DNA of 64,000 nt from Diadophis punctatus similis (taxonomy: Eukaryota > Chordata > Lepidosauria > Squamata > Dipsadidae), in contig JALIGW010000002.1 in assembly GCA_023053685.1 (NCBI GenBank), forward strand, positions 171,632,430 to 171,696,429, written 5' to 3'. The translations under genes and the position numbers were made by a program. Of this stretch, positions 22,768 through 34,200 are shown piece after piece. The notes below the pieces were generated by a model that was not told where the DNA came from, searched no databases, and saw nothing but the letters and a program-made list of their open reading frames with translations. The stretch's first letter is position 1. The number at the start of each line of letters is the position of its first letter.

Positions 22768-23487
22768 GATTGGATGGAACACTTTATTTCATATGCTATT
22801 TTTTATCCTATCCAAATATGAACCCTAAAAGTATTGGAGTGACTGCCATAAGAAGTTTGGGAGGATGCATGTAATTTTCAGATCCTCCTTATGATGGAAT
22901 TTAGGCAAGCAGCAGGTAAAAATAAGAGTAATTTAGAGAAACAACCCAACTTCAAATGTTGGCTACCGATCTTGACAGATTTCTTAAGCTAACCTTTCTT
23001 ATCAGTTAATAAAAAATCTAAAGATTTGATGGGTTTGTTTCTATGGCATTATACCAAACATTATAATTTAACACTATGTTCAAGCCTAACGATTGAATTG
23101 ACTTTGTACAACACTTTGCAATAAATGTTTAAACCTTCTCCTCCTCATAATCACCCTTGGATTTCACATACTCTAGAACGGGTCTTCTTATGAACAGAGG
23201 CAGCTTAAGGTATTATTCAGAGACAAATGAAACAATCCACTTGACCAATTCCCAACTGGCTTTAGACAGGATTACAGGCTCAAATGGATGATCTTTATCT
23301 GGAGATTGATAGCAGGATATTTGGAATTTTTGGTATTTTAACAGCTTTCAATACCATCAACCACAGAATCCTTCTGAGGAATTTGTGAACAGGAGGCCCA
23401 CTTTTGCAGTGATTCTGTTTCTATCTCTTGATAGATTTCAAATGGTATCATTTGGAAACAGGTGTCCTTGAAATAGGAGCTACGAAC
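22768..23487. other. No gene seen
   Basis: Unique sequence. No transposon or exon recognised. Confidence 0.5.
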
Positions 23488-23495
23488 CACTATGG

Positions 23496-23601
23496 CAGTG
23501 TTTCCCAACCTTGGCAAGTTGAAGATGTCTGGACTTCAACTCCCAGAATTCTGGGAGTTGAAGTCCAGACATCTTCAACTTGCCAAAGTTGGGAAACACT
23601 G
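23496..23601. mobile_element. Palindromic hAT-type MITE with 8-bp TSD
   Basis: A 106-bp near-perfect palindrome with ends CAGTGTTTCCCAAC, carrying GGACTTCAACTCCCAG on both arms. A perfect duplication CACTATGG lies at 23488-23495 and 23602-23609. Confidence 0.93.
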
Positions 23602-23729
23602 CACTATGGTGTTCCCCAGAGCTGCATCCTCTTTCTTATTTCCTTTCCTTGCTGAGCTGAGAGCCCAATTTATTTATAAAATCCTAGGAAGGTAGAAAAA
23701 ACCTGAGAAGCACAGCTTCCGGATTTTGG

Positions 23730-24100
23730 TTTGGGAAAGAAACCAGCAACAGAAAGACTGAATTTAAATATGGTTTGGATCTGGTTGGGGATGTGTAGAG
23801 AAGAAACTTCCAGAAGAAATCCTCCCCGCATCCCAATGCTTCCCTATGGGAAAGACTGATGGGCAGCAGAATGCTGTGCCAGCTGCTCAGTTCCAAGTCG
23901 TCTTCCCAATCATGTGACCCAGCATGGAGTTGGTGGTAAGAGATCTTTCACAATCTTTCCCATAGGGAAACATAGGGAGGGAGGGATTTCTTCTAGAAAT
24001 CGGGAATGTCTTCTGGACTATTTTTGTCTACATCTCCCAACCAGATCCAAATCTTATTTAAATCCAGTCTTTCTTTTGCTGGCTTCTCTCCCAACCTCTT
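23730..24100. repeat. Imperfect inverted duplication, about 130-bp arms
   Basis: 23730-23852 (CAGCAACAGAAAGACTGAAT, GGTTTGGATCTGGTTGGG, CTTCCCTATGGGAAAG) is found inverted at 23953-24100, with a spacer of about 100 bp. No known family recognised. Confidence 0.8.
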
Positions 24101-26357
24101 GATTCAACCCCCTTCTCTTCCATTTTTGGAAAAGTATTCTGCTGTTGGACAGACAGGCAAGATGCTCAATCCTCTTTATTTTCAAATTTTTGTTGGATGG
24201 AAAAAACAAAAACTTATTTTAATGGTCGCATTTAATTCTTTTTAACTGTTTTAATATCTCTGCTTTCAACTTGTGCATTTTAATAAACTGGCAAATAGAA
24301 ATAGTTGTTGTATATTAAGTTTAATAATAAATTAAGAAGTGCAGACTCGCTAACCAATTTCAGCTAATCATGGTTTGCTTGTGACCCGCTTTCACCTTGT
24401 TCCATTTTACTTGCCGTATTAAACTTTGCAGGCTGCCTGGAGTTGTTTCAGCTGAAAAGTGGGAATTTTTTTTTTTAAAGGAAAGCTTTAAATGAATAAA
24501 ATGGCTTAGGGAAAACAAGTGTAATGCCTGAAATTATAATGCATGACAGTACCTTATTTGCGTTGCTTTTGAACATTTATTTCTGAAAGTCTATGCTTGC
24601 ATTTCTGATGTCTTCTCTTGTCATCATTTTTTCTAGCGGTTATTGAGAGATCTAGGATTCCACAAAAAAACAAAACAAAACCATATGTAATTATATAGAT
24701 CACTAACAGCATCAGATAAAACTTGTTTGGTGCATCTGCAAATAAACTAGTAGTCTGCTCTGCCACCTGTTGGCAAACTGAGGCTTGTGAAACACAAAAC
24801 TAAGAATGTTGTGTATTTTATGGGCAGGGAAGATGCTAACTTTTTTTCCTCATTGCTTTTGATTGAGATAAAGGGTTCCAGTTATATACACTAGACACTT
24901 AGCTATTTGCAAGTGCAAATGGATTGCGTTGGAAGAGAAACATAGTATCTGTATCTAAATGAAAAGTCATTTTGATTTTCCTCAGTAAATATATATGGAC
25001 AAACACCCCCACAAAACACACACACACACACACCTTTCGATTCTTGAATTTAGAAATTCCCTTTTCATGTTGACATGCAAATTCTTGTGGTACAATTCCT
25101 CCAATTCTGAACAACTGATATTTGTTTGGTTTTAGGGGTTTTGCATAGGAAAGAAAGGCATTAGTGGGGAGTAGTTCATTAAAAATTGTTTTGAAATAAT
25201 GTTGTGTTGAATCTTAAACTCCCCTGTGCTCTTTGTGTGTGTGTACAGAATAGGAATGTGAAAGCATAACCATAACCAAGAAATTTTGCTCACATTTTAC
25301 AGAAGAAGACTGGTTACTTATAGTTTTAAGTATTCAAGGAAGGCAAGAACATCTAACCACATATCTTTTGGGTAAAATGTAAGATGGGACGATGCGTTCG
25401 CAACATGACGGTGTTCTTTATATAAAAGTTTATAACCTGAAAGCGGTTCGTTGAATGCCCAGTATAACCAGTGGTCATTTGGATTTGCTAAGCTGCCTTG
25501 CAACAATCTTTTTTAATGTGATATTTTAAAGGCATTCTTCCATGCTTTATACAAAGAGTTATAAAACCTGATCCCCCCCTCTTTCATAGAGTGAAGGCTT
25601 TTGCAAATAAAAGCATAGCTGGGCACCGTACAAAATGGTAGATCAGTAAAGTGCTTATATCTGCATTTATACATTCACCGATTTTTCATTTGTTCTACAG
25701 CCAAAAGTTTCAGGAAGATAAGATTTGGAAACGAATGACCAAATATATAATATATAACCAGATTAGTTTCCTTCTTTTCCTGGCTGGCCTTCTAGGCCTC
25801 TAAAAACAGCTGCATGTTGAACACTGATTCAGTTGACTCATTACTGGAACCTCCGTCCTTAGAGAAAAAAACAATCAGTTGAACCTCTGCAAGTCAGAGA
25901 CCTCGGAAAGCCTCTGGTGTCCTATTAGGCCACCCACGCCCTGCATCAATACACAGGCCCTATTTGACCATTATCATTATTTTATTTATTTTATTACAGT
26001 GTTATACAGCATGCTTGGAGAACAGCAAATCCCAGTATTCTTGTCAAAGGGAAAGAAAGTTAGGACTTTTGACAAAACTAAATTTCTAACGTAACTGACC
26101 TAAAAGAATGGAAGTAATGAAGAGGTGACATTCGCTGTCTTTCTCTGATATTATGACCACTTTTTGGGTGCAGTTATTCAGCCAGCTGAGTTTATCCTAC
26201 TGTTGTATCAGATAGCCTATATTTTACCATGTTGTTAATGAAGAACGTTGTGATACCCTTTATCAAACACTTAATTAAGGTTCAGGCACCCTATATCCAG
26301 AGTACTTCCTCACTCTATCCAGCTAGAAATTTGGTTAAAAAAAAAGAGAGGGGGTTA
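24101..26357. other. Unique non-coding DNA, no gene seen
   Basis: No transposon or exon recognised over 2.2 kb, apart from a short CA run at 25016-25034. Confidence 0.55.
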
Positions 26358-26365
26358 GTCTATCG

Positions 26366-26789
26366 CAGTGATGGCGAACCTATGGCACGCGTGCCACAGG
26401 TGGCACGCGGAGCCATATCTGCCGGCACGCGAGCTGTTGCCTAGCTCAGATCCAGCGTGCATGTGCACACTGGCCAGCTGATTTTTGGCTCACATGGAGG
26501 CTCTGAGAGGGCATTTTCAGCTTCTGGAGGGCCTCCGGGGGGACAGGGAAGGGCGTTTTGGAGCCTGGGGAACCTCTGGAGCCTGGGGAGGGCGAAAATC
26601 GGGCCTACCGGGCCCACCAGAAGTTGGGAAAAGGGTCATTTCCGGCCTCCAGAGGGCCTCCGGGGGGGCGGGGGAGGTCGTTTTCACCCTCCCCGAGCAT
26701 TGAATTATGGGTGTGGGCACTCGCACATGTGCGATAGCGCGCGTGCATGCAGTTTCAGCACCCGAGGAAAAAAAGGTTCGCCATCACTG
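26366..26789. mobile_element. hAT-type MITE with 8-bp TSD
   Basis: Ends CAGTGATGGCGAACC and, inverted, the same; perfect duplication GTCTATCG at 26358-26365 and 26790-26797. GC-rich interior with CpG-rich GGCACGCG blocks. The copy at 42094-42519 is in the opposite orientation. The frame across it (26457-27032) is not a gene. Confidence 0.93.
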
Positions 26790-26955
26790 GTCTATCGTGA
26801 CCTGTTTGTGATAAACCCACAAAGCTCTGTAAGCTGTTGGGTGGGAATCCAAGCACTTGCAAATTCATTGTTTAATAATGTGTTTGAAGGCTTTGCCCAA
26901 TATAGATCTCAGGCTGCCAAGTTTGTAATTTCTTTCCTTTCTCTGAACAAATGTA

Positions 26956-27355
26956 TAGGTAGTCCTCAACTTACAACCACAATTGAGCCCAAAATTTCTG
27001 TTGTTAAGGGAAGTGAGACATTTGTTAAGTGAGTTTTGCCCCATTTTACAACCTTTCTTGCCTCTGTTGTTAAGTGAATCACAGCAGTTGATAAGTTAGT
27101 AACCCGGTTGTTAAGTGAATCTGGCTTCCCCATTGACTTTGCTTGTCAGAAGGTTGCAAAAGGGGATCACATGATCTTGGGATACAATAACGGTCATCAA
27201 TATGAACTAGTTGTCAAGCATTTGAATTTTGATCACATGACTATGGAGATGCTGCAAAGGTCATAACTGTGAAAAATGGTCATAAGTCACTTTTTCAGTG
27301 CTGTTGTAACTTTGAACAGTCACTAAATGAACTGCTGTAAGTTGAGGACTACCTG
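26956..27355. mobile_element. TA-flanked MITE, full length
   Basis: Ends TAGGTAGTCCTCAACTTAC and, inverted, CAGGTAGTCCTCAACTTAC, flanked by TA on both sides. Interior has repeated GTTAAGTGA and GATCACATGA phrases. Relatives at 11160, 19369, 51078 and 55080. Confidence 0.85.
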
Positions 27356-27357
27356 TA

Positions 27358-27472
27358 TTGGTTTATTCAATTTATATGATTGCCCACCCATCATGCGGCT
27401 CAGGGATAATAGTCCATTACAAGCAACCATAAAGGAACTGGATATGCTTCGCCTGTAGAAGGAAAGACTGAG
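27358..27472 (-). mobile_element. LINE-type 3' tail scrap (antisense)
   Basis: GGTTTATTCAATTTATATGATTGCCCACCC...GGCTCAGGG resembles the reverse complement of the shared L2-type 3' end. Very short. Confidence 0.4.
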
Positions 27473-27494
27473 GGTCCTGCTTAGGCAGGAAACC

Positions 27495-27863
27495 CTACAC
27501 CACTTCAGACAAATGGTTATCCAACATCTTCTTAAAAACTTCCAGTGTTGGAGCATTTACAACTTCTGGAGGCAAGCTGTTCCACTGATTAATTGTTCTA
27601 ACTGTCAGGAAATTTATCTTTAGTTCTAAGTTGCTTCTCTCCTTGATTAGTTTCCACCCACTGCTTCTTGTTCTACCCTCAGGTGCTTTGGAGAATAGTT
27701 TGACTCCCTCTTCTTTGTGGCAACCCCTGAGATATTGGAACACTGCTATCATGTCTCCCCTAGTCCTTCTTTTCATTAAACTAGACATACCCGGTTCCTG
27801 CAACCGTTCTTCATATGTTTTAGCCTCCAGTCCCCTAATCATCTTTGTTGCTCTTCTCTGCAC
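27495..27863 (-). pseudogene. CR1 ORF2 C-terminal fragment
   Basis: 122 codons: QRRATKMIRGLEAKTYEERL, LFSKAPEGRTRSSG, INQWNSLPPEVVNAPTLEVF, ending DNHLSEVV. This is the CR1 C-terminus and continues the RT relic upstream after a frameshift. The N-terminal ATG is chance. Confidence 0.9.
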
Positions 27864-27980
27864 TCTTTCTAGAGTCTCAACATCCTTTTTGCATCATGGT
27901 GACCAAAACTGAATGCAATATTCCAAGTGTGGCCTTACCAAGGCATTATAAAGTGGTATTAATGGTATTAACACTTCACC

Positions 27981-28502
27981 TTATCTTGATTCTATCCCTC
28001 TGTTAATGCAGCCTAGAACTGTGTTGGCTTTTTTGGCAGCTGCTGCACACTGCTGGCTCATATTTAAATGGTTGTCCACCAGGACTCCAAGGTCCCTCTC
28101 ACAGTTACTACTGTTGAGCAAGGTACCACATATACTGTACCTGTGCGTTTTGTTTTTCTTGCCTAAATGTAGAACCTTACTTTTTTCAACATTGAATTTC
28201 ATTTTGTTAGATAGCGCCCAATGTTCAAGTCTGTCAAGATCCTTCTGTATCTTGAGCCTATCTTCTGGAGAGTTGGCTATTCCTGCCAGTTTGGTGTCAT
28301 CTGCAAATTTGATGAGTTCCCCATCTATCCCCTCGTCTAAGTCATTGATGAAGATGTTGAAGAGTACTGGGCCTAAAACAGAACCTTGGGGTACTCCACT
28401 GCATACTTCCCTCCATGTAGATGCAGTTCCATTGAGCACTACACGTTGAGTGCGGTTGGTCAGCCAGTTTTGAATCCATCTGGTGGTGTTGCTGTCCAAC
28501 AC
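27981..28502 (-). pseudogene. CR1 ORF2 reverse-transcriptase fragment
   Basis: 173 codons still open. From the start: WIQNWLTNRTQRV, then GVPQGSVLGPVLFNIFIND (residues about 36-54, the conserved RT block), FADDTKL (residues 66-72, with the two catalytic aspartates present), a region of Leu-rich helix and KMKFNVEKSKVLHLG (a conserved block after the palm), ending near GCINRGI. A full CR1 ORF2 is about 900-1000 residues, so this is the middle of RT only. The ATG is not a real start. Later reading continues in another frame at 27863. Confidence 0.9.
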
Positions 28503-28545
28503 ACATTTTTCTACTTTATCTAGTAGTAGGTTTTAACTTAGGTTA

Positions 28546-28739
28546 ATGATGGCATTCTCAGATATCTAAATAGTTGTGGACTCATTCTCCCTCAGCCCTG
28601 AGGACAAAACTAGAAGCAATGTGTTGAAATGATAAGAAAGTAGCTTTGTACTGGATATTAAAGCTTTCTGGTGGTAAGAGCTGTCAGTTAATGAAATAGG
28701 TTTCCTCATGGAGCAGTAAGTCCTTCTTTGCTGGGGGGT
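28546..28739. other. Short spacer
   Basis: No recognised feature. Confidence 0.4.
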
Positions 28740-28860
28740 CTTCTAGTTGAGGCTGGATAGACATCTGTTTGAAATGCTTTAACAAATCCCGCTTGAGCAA
28801 GGGAACAGACCAGATCTAGAGATCCCTTGCAATTCTGCCCTTCTATAATCAGTGATATTA
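28740..28860 (+). mobile_element. CR1 3'-tail fragment
   Basis: GGCTGGATAGACATCTGTTTGAAATG, CTTGAGCAAGGGAACAGACC and the closing CTTCTATAATC follow the CR1 3' end with many substitutions. An old copy. Confidence 0.6.
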
Positions 28861-29270
28861 TCTAGCCGCCTTCTCTTCTGTCAATCTTATTTTCAAGTGT
28901 CTTCATTTTTTCCAAGCACCAAATGTCTTTATGTTAGTCTGTTTTTTAATGTCTGTGATTTATTTATGTATTAAATTTGTATGCAGCTCAATTCGCTGGA
29001 GACAACTCTAAGCAGCTTACAGACGTACAATTAAAATACACTGAAAACATTATAACAATAAATAGGGATCTTAAATTTAAATTCACCTCTTGGCTGGAGA
29101 GGGAGGTAGCAAAATGTACACGGGGAGGAGTATCATCTACTGCATTAGCCAAAATGCCACATCCCCATTGGGGACCTAGGGTAGTTGGTATAGCCATGTT
29201 TTAAGGCCTTTTGGAAGGCCATAAGGGTGGATGCTGATCTCCACCCTTGGGGGGGAATGATGTTCTAGAG

Positions 29271-29405
29271 CAGGGGTAGGCAAAGTTGGCTCTTCTATGA
29301 CTCGTGGACTTCAACTCCCAGAATTCCTGAGCTAGCATGATTGGCTCAGGAATTTTGGGAGTTGAAGTCCACGAGTCATAGAAGAGCCAACTTTCCCTAC
29401 CCCTG
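29271..29405. mobile_element. Palindromic hAT-type MITE with 8-bp TSD
   Basis: 135 bp, arms of about 60 bp starting CAGGGGTAGGCAAAGTTGGC, carrying GGACTTCAACTCCCAGAATT. Perfect duplication TTCTAGAG at 29263-29270 and 29406-29413. It is inside the L2 relic, so it is younger. Confidence 0.93.
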
Positions 29406-29539
29406 TTCTAGAGGATGGGAGCCACAGCACAAACATCTCTTCTTTTGGACCCCCCAAAAAGAAATCCCTTGGCTGAAAGGGATCCACAGCATGCCACTTC
29501 TGTTGGCATGGATGGGGCAGCCTAGTCCATTGGGGTGAG

Positions 29540-29995
29540 CTAGTTCCCCAAATAGCCTTGACCCATGAAGGGCTTTAAAAGTGATAACCAACACCTTGAA
29601 TTAGACCCGGAAGCAAAGTGGCAGCCAGTGCAGCTCGCAGAACAGTGATGTAACATAGGCCAGCCTAGGAGCCCAAGAACTGCCCGTGCAGCTGCATTCT
29701 GCACCAGCTGAAGCTTCCAGATTCTCTTCAAGGGTAGCTGCATGTAGAATGCATTGCAGTACTCCAGGTGTGAGATGACCGAATGCAGGGACTTCTGATC
29801 CAGGAAAGGGTGTAACTGGCACACAACAAAGAGGTTGTGCAAAGCTCTCCTAGCCATGACCACCACTTGCTCATTGAGAAGGAATTGTGAGTCTAGAAGA
29901 ACTACCAGATTATGCGCCAGGTTTGTCTGAGGTAGTGCAACTTCATCCGTAACTAAAGATGTTGAAATCCTGGAACTGGAAGCTCCACAGTCCAC
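29540..29995 (-). pseudogene. L2 ORF2 C-terminal region
   Basis: 151 codons still open: LVVLLDSQFLLNEQV, LHPFLDQKSLHSVI, LEYCNAFYMQLPLKRIWKLQ, LVQNAAARAVLGL, then a frameshifted stretch. These are the blocks after the RT palm of L2 LINEs; the RT lies upstream at 30000-30450 in broken frames. The N-terminal Met is chance. Confidence 0.88.
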
Positions 29996-30890
29996 ACATT
30001 TATGCCAGGGTTCAGCTGTCTCCCATCCAGATCACCACAGCTTCCAGGTACTGCAAGAGGGCAATGATAGCATCACTTGGGTCACCTGGGATGGAGATGT
30101 AAACTTGAGTATCATCAGTGTACTGATGCTACCTCATCTTATGGCAGCAGATGATCTCACTCATTGGCTTCATGTAGATGTTAAAAAGGAGTGGAGAGAG
30201 CACCAAGCCCTGTGGCACACCACAAAGGAGCGGCCGTGGACATTCCCTATCAATGCTGATTGGGACCAGCCTTGAAAAAGGAGTCAAACCAATGCAAGAC
30301 TGTACCACCTAGCCCCAAACTTTGCAGCTGGCTCAAAAAGATACCATGGTCAAATGGTATGGAAAACTGCTGAGAGGTCAAAGATAGCAAGGATAGATGC
30401 CCCACCCCTTCCTGCTATTGGCAAAGATTATCAACAACTGCAATCAATTTATTTATTTATTTATAAAATGTATTGGCCTTCCATCTTACTACAGGGTAAC
30501 TCTAGGTGACTTACAGTTATATAAAATCTAAAGCATAAAAAGTTAAAAACAAATATTAAAACCAAGAACACATGGGGTGAGGGTGGAGTGGGGGGAGGTA
30601 GGATCTGTTATTACTTGGTCAACCACTTCCATTGCGCTGATCCCCCACTGGAGCCCCAAGCCAACTGGCCAATGCTGTCTATGTTCCATAACTGGGCATG
30701 GAACCTGACTGGAAGAAGTCTAGATAATTCATTTCATCCAGAAGTGTCTGAAGCTGTCAAGCAACCACATTCTCCACCATCTTTCTTAAAAAGGGAAGGT
30801 GGGAAATTGGACGGGAATTATCCAGACAGGTGGGTTCAAGAGATCTTTTTTTTTAAAGGAGAGACCTCCTTAAAAAGATCCTGAAAATGT

Positions 30891-32718
30891 ACCCTCCTGC
30901 AGTGAAAAATTTGAAACTTAATAAACATGTTTGTAAAAATAATTTCTCCCAGGCATCGGAATCTTCTCCAAGATTTATGCCTTCATATTAGTTGTCCAAA
31001 ACATTTAAACTTTATCTTTATTTTTTAGTGCTTCCAGTAAGCAATCTGGTTTTTCTCCATCTAGTATTAAATTAATTTTCTTTGAGTTCAAGGTATTCTC
31101 ATCGGTTTTCTTAAGGACCATAATTCAAAGCCATCCCTTTTCTTCATTCAGTCTTTCTGATGATCCAGAGTTTTCAAAATCATGTTACAGCTGGAAAAAC
31201 CATGCCGTGACAATATGTATCTTTGTTTTTAGTGCAATGTCTCTACACTTCAATATTTTATCTCGATCTGCCACACTAGTTGAAATGGTCTGGAGACTTA
31301 TTCAATAGACGATTTACTTACTTATTTACTTACTAGTACTTATTTACTAAATCTGTTACTCTTCCCCCCCCCCCAAGTAATACATTTGTTTATTTTATGG
31401 CTACAGTCACCATTCCTGTGAAGTGTTGACTATAGGAAGATGACATCTGTTGAATGCTAGAATTTCTTTTCCGTCTATTTGAATCAGGTATCATTGCTAG
31501 AAGGCATGATTTTATTTTATTTTCCTTTTTAATAATGACCACTTTCCTGACCGATCCCTATTTCATTTTTCATAACTTTCTATAGGGTTCAAAGTCAGGG
31601 ATTAGATTACCTCAATTAGCTTGCCATCCAAATATTTTATTTTGATATATGATGCCAACCAAGTTTCTAGTCCTTATGGAATTGATGCCTAGATTGGATT
31701 CCTGTATCCATAATGCAAATACAGAATAGGAAGTAATATGGTCTTATATGTTTCTAGATAATCGTTGCTGTCTGCAATGGTTCCATCTGAACCTAGCTTA
31801 AGAGGTCCCATTTACATAAAAGAGACAAATACGTTGCGTAAAAAATAAATCATATACACAAAACAAAAACAGTGAAGCTTCACATATTAAAAAGCGCAGT
31901 ATGTCTACTGTGTTAAAGAAAGGAGCCACCTTTGCCATTATCCAATGATTTAGAAAGCAGCAAGCGAGGTATTGAAAGAATAATTTATCGGTTCCTTAAG
32001 GTTTGTAAAAGGCATGCCTATCCATTGATTGTACATGCAAAACAAAAAGTTGTTGAACTGCCAGCTGGGTAATCAGACTGTAGATCAAATACCAGCTCTG
32101 ACAGAGGTGCTTTTTAATTTTTGTGTTCCATGTCAGAAACTAATTGCCACCTGAATGCAACTTTCTCAAATGTCACTCACATGGTAGACACACTTGGGCT
32201 GAGGCCAGTAGGAACTTAAAACACACAACACAGGTGGCTGCTGCCTTCAAGTCTGATGACAATAGACCATGAATCCACAAAACCATGTCTCTGTGTGTAT
32301 ATGTGTGAGATCAGAACTTCATTTGGGCATCATGTTGTTTAGTAGTCAAAACATGTAAGAAGGCAATTGCAAAAAAACCTTCAGTGTTACCAAACACAAC
32401 CCCCAAAACAATGAACTATCTCAGAGTCAGTTTTTGCTTACTTAAAACAATAGTTTGCCTTTTAATGGAGAGAAAGCTGAACATGTTTGCTTAGTGAATA
32501 TGCATCTATATCCAGACTAAGTCTAATCAGTATTTGCCATCTTGAGTTATTTATAAAAAATAATAAAGGCAGGATAAAAAAAAACCCTAACAAATGTATT
32601 ATTGTAGTTATTTTTGCTGAAGTAATATTCAAATAAAGATAAGAAGGCTTTATGAAAATATTGTTCCATTCTTTGGGGCATGTAAATATGTTTACATGGG
32701 TGTCTTTGCCCCAGAACT
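30891..32718. other. Unique non-coding DNA, no gene seen
   Basis: No transposon or exon recognised. Contains a C run at 31365-31375 and TTAC/ACTT tandem units at 31315-31345. Confidence 0.5.
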
Positions 32719-32726
32719 ATCTAACA

Positions 32727-32842
32727 CAGTGCTTCAATCACAGCAAATATTGAGACATGTGGACTTCAACTCCCATGGCTGGCTGGAGAATTGTGGGAGT
32801 TAAAGTCCACATGTGTTAATGTTGTGAGATTGAGAAACACTG
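32727..32842. mobile_element. Palindromic hAT-type MITE, worn
   Basis: Ends CAGTGCTTC and, inverted, CAGTGTTTC; core GGACTTCAACTCCCA on both arms. The flanking octamers ATCTAACA and GTTTAAGA agree at 5 of 8 positions, so this copy is older than its relatives at 23496 and 29271. Confidence 0.75.
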
Positions 32843-33018
32843 GTTTAAGAATAATATGGAATAGTCAAGCAGGAAAAGCTGTGGCACTGTCCCCCAAGAA
32901 TGATGATTTCCTGTTGTCTAATTTTCACTTTGGCTTTTTGGAACAACTGCCCAATAACATCTGTATGGCTGTGTTGGTTGTTTTCTTATCAGGAGCCTTA
33001 GTTCCACATCAGGCGAGA

Positions 33019-33071
33019 GGGGGGGAGAGGGGGAGAGGGAGGGAGGGAGGGAGGGGAGAGAGAGAGAATAT

Positions 33072-33113
<42 letters not shown>
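33019..33113 (+). repeat. (GGGA)n/(GA)n and (GT)n microsatellite
   Basis: G/A-rich units at 33019-33068 followed by about 19 GT units at 33077-33113. Confidence 0.93.
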
Positions 33114-33117
<4 letters not shown>

Positions 33118-33159
33118 TCTGAGGTTTTCACGGGTGTTTGTATGTAGGTCTTTGGTTAT

Positions 33160-33730
33160 TCAGGTTTTCTCCCGCGTGAAATTGGAAGTGTCTTGGTGAC
33201 GTTTTGATGAAGTCTCATTCTTCATCATCAGGCTGGTGTCTTCTGCTTCCTGCTTCTAGGAGCAATGTGAGATTGCAGCTGTTTCTTCCTTTTAACTGCC
33301 AGTGGGGGTTTGAACTGATAGGGTGGGAGCTTGGCTGTGTTCTGATTGGTTGGAGGTGTGTTCTGATTAGTTGGGGGCTTAGCTGTGCTCTGATTGGATG
33401 GGGGGTTGGCTGTGCTCTGATTGACTGGGGGTGTGCTCAGGTTAGTCTGACTTGCAGGGGGATTTGAGCTGGTGAGCTGCATTGCTGTTGTTTGGCTTTG
33501 TGTTCGTGGTTGTGCCACATCTTCATGGAGGGTGTCAGTTTGCTTCATGTATGGATTGGAGGGGTATAAAGTGGCTAATGATGCAGCTGTAGTATGGCTT
33601 CTGGTTTGTGGTCGTGCCTCATTGGTGTGGGTTTGGGTTTGCTTATTGCATGGATGTGTAGTGGTGACATCCTGTGTAGTTTTCGTGAGTGTGGGTCTGG
33701 TGTCATTCTCATGTCACGAGTCCCTAACAC
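33160..33730 (-). repeat. Unclassified interspersed repeat with 27-bp minisatellite
   Basis: The left part, with GAAATTGGAAGTGTCTTGGT and GACGTTTTGATGAAGTCTCA, looks like a common squamate repeat whose minus strand carries a worn ATGAAACGTC-type phrase seen at some Penelope-like 3' ends; the class is uncertain. At 33325-33465 lie about five imperfect units of 27 (or 21-22) bp with core GTGCTCTGATTGG. On the minus strand these translate in one frame (33548-33228) as a Gln/Ser/Thr/Asn/Pro repeat, QSTAKPPTN. No known domain. Confidence 0.5.
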
Positions 33731-33780
33731 AAAGAATGACATATATGATATATATATATATATAATATATTATATACTGT

Positions 33781-33839
33781 ATATTAGGTGCGGAAATCTT
33801 CCGCACCTAATATATATAATATTAGGTGCGGAAGATTTC
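33781..33839. repeat. Overlapping perfect palindromes (three-arm)
   Basis: Arm A at 33781-33795, its inverse at 33799-33813, and A again at 33819-33839. Arms 1-2 pair over 15 bp around ATC; arms 2-3 pair over 21 bp (33793-33813 with 33819-33839) around ATATA. The core is ATTAGGTGCGGAA. A TA-repeat lies directly to the left. Confidence 0.92.
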
Positions 33840-34018
33840 TTAATGTCTGTTTGGAGATGACACTATATTGCTGCGCTGATTGATGGAAAATGGCTTTGAC
33901 CAGTGACACCAATGACACTGAGCTTTGTTGAAAAATAAACTTCCCGTAATATGTAAACAAAAACAAGAATCTATCAATGAGCAGACAGGAGAAAGTAATG
34001 TAAAATCAAGTGACTAAT
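33840..34018. other. Short spacer
   Basis: No recognised feature. Confidence 0.4.
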
Positions 34019-34200
34019 TTTGTTGTTGTTGTTGTTCAGTTGCCACGTCGTGCCTGACTCTCTGTGACCCCATGCACCACAGCATGCCAGGCCCCCTGTT
34101 CTCTCCTATCTACCTGAATCTGCCCAAACTCATCATTCCCACTGTGTCGATGACAGTAACCATCTCATCCTCTGCTGTCCCCTTCTCCTTTCCTAACCAA
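34019..34200 (-). mobile_element. Bov-B LINE 3' end (antisense)
   Basis: GTTGTTGTTCAGTTGCCACG, TGCCTGACTCTCTGTGACCC, CACAGCATGCCAGGC and CATCTCATCCTCTGCTGTCC follow, in order, the reverse complement of the Bov-B 3' end as known in cattle and squamates. 5' truncated at about 34200. Confidence 0.9.

Larger units (their letters stand above)
27473..28545 (-). mobile_element. CR1 LINE relic, RT domain to 3' end (antisense)
   Basis: A continuous CR1 3' portion on the minus strand: RT palm at 28500-28100, connecting sequence with a frameshift at about 27863-27981, the C-terminal domain at 27863-27495, and the CR1 3' end at 27473-27500. It is 5' truncated near 28545 and lacks endonuclease. Confidence 0.88.
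28955..30890 (-). mobile_element. L2 LINE relic, RT to 3' tail (antisense)
   Basis: Read on the minus strand it begins near 30890, passes a worn RT whose catalytic block reads YTDDTQV (about 30110-30130), continues into the C-terminal region (29995-29540), then a 3' UTR ending in the AAAT-rich L2 tail at 28955-29030. Two insertions interrupt it: a LINE-tail-like segment at about 30445-30690 and a palindromic hAT at 29271-29405. Many stops. Confidence 0.8.

Noticed and set aside
26457..27032. 191-codon frame
   Set aside because: GC-rich hAT MITE plus unrelated flank; no domain.
33325..33465. Possible CRISPR-like spaced repeats
   Set aside because: Units are directly tandem without spacers, in a vertebrate genome; it is a minisatellite.
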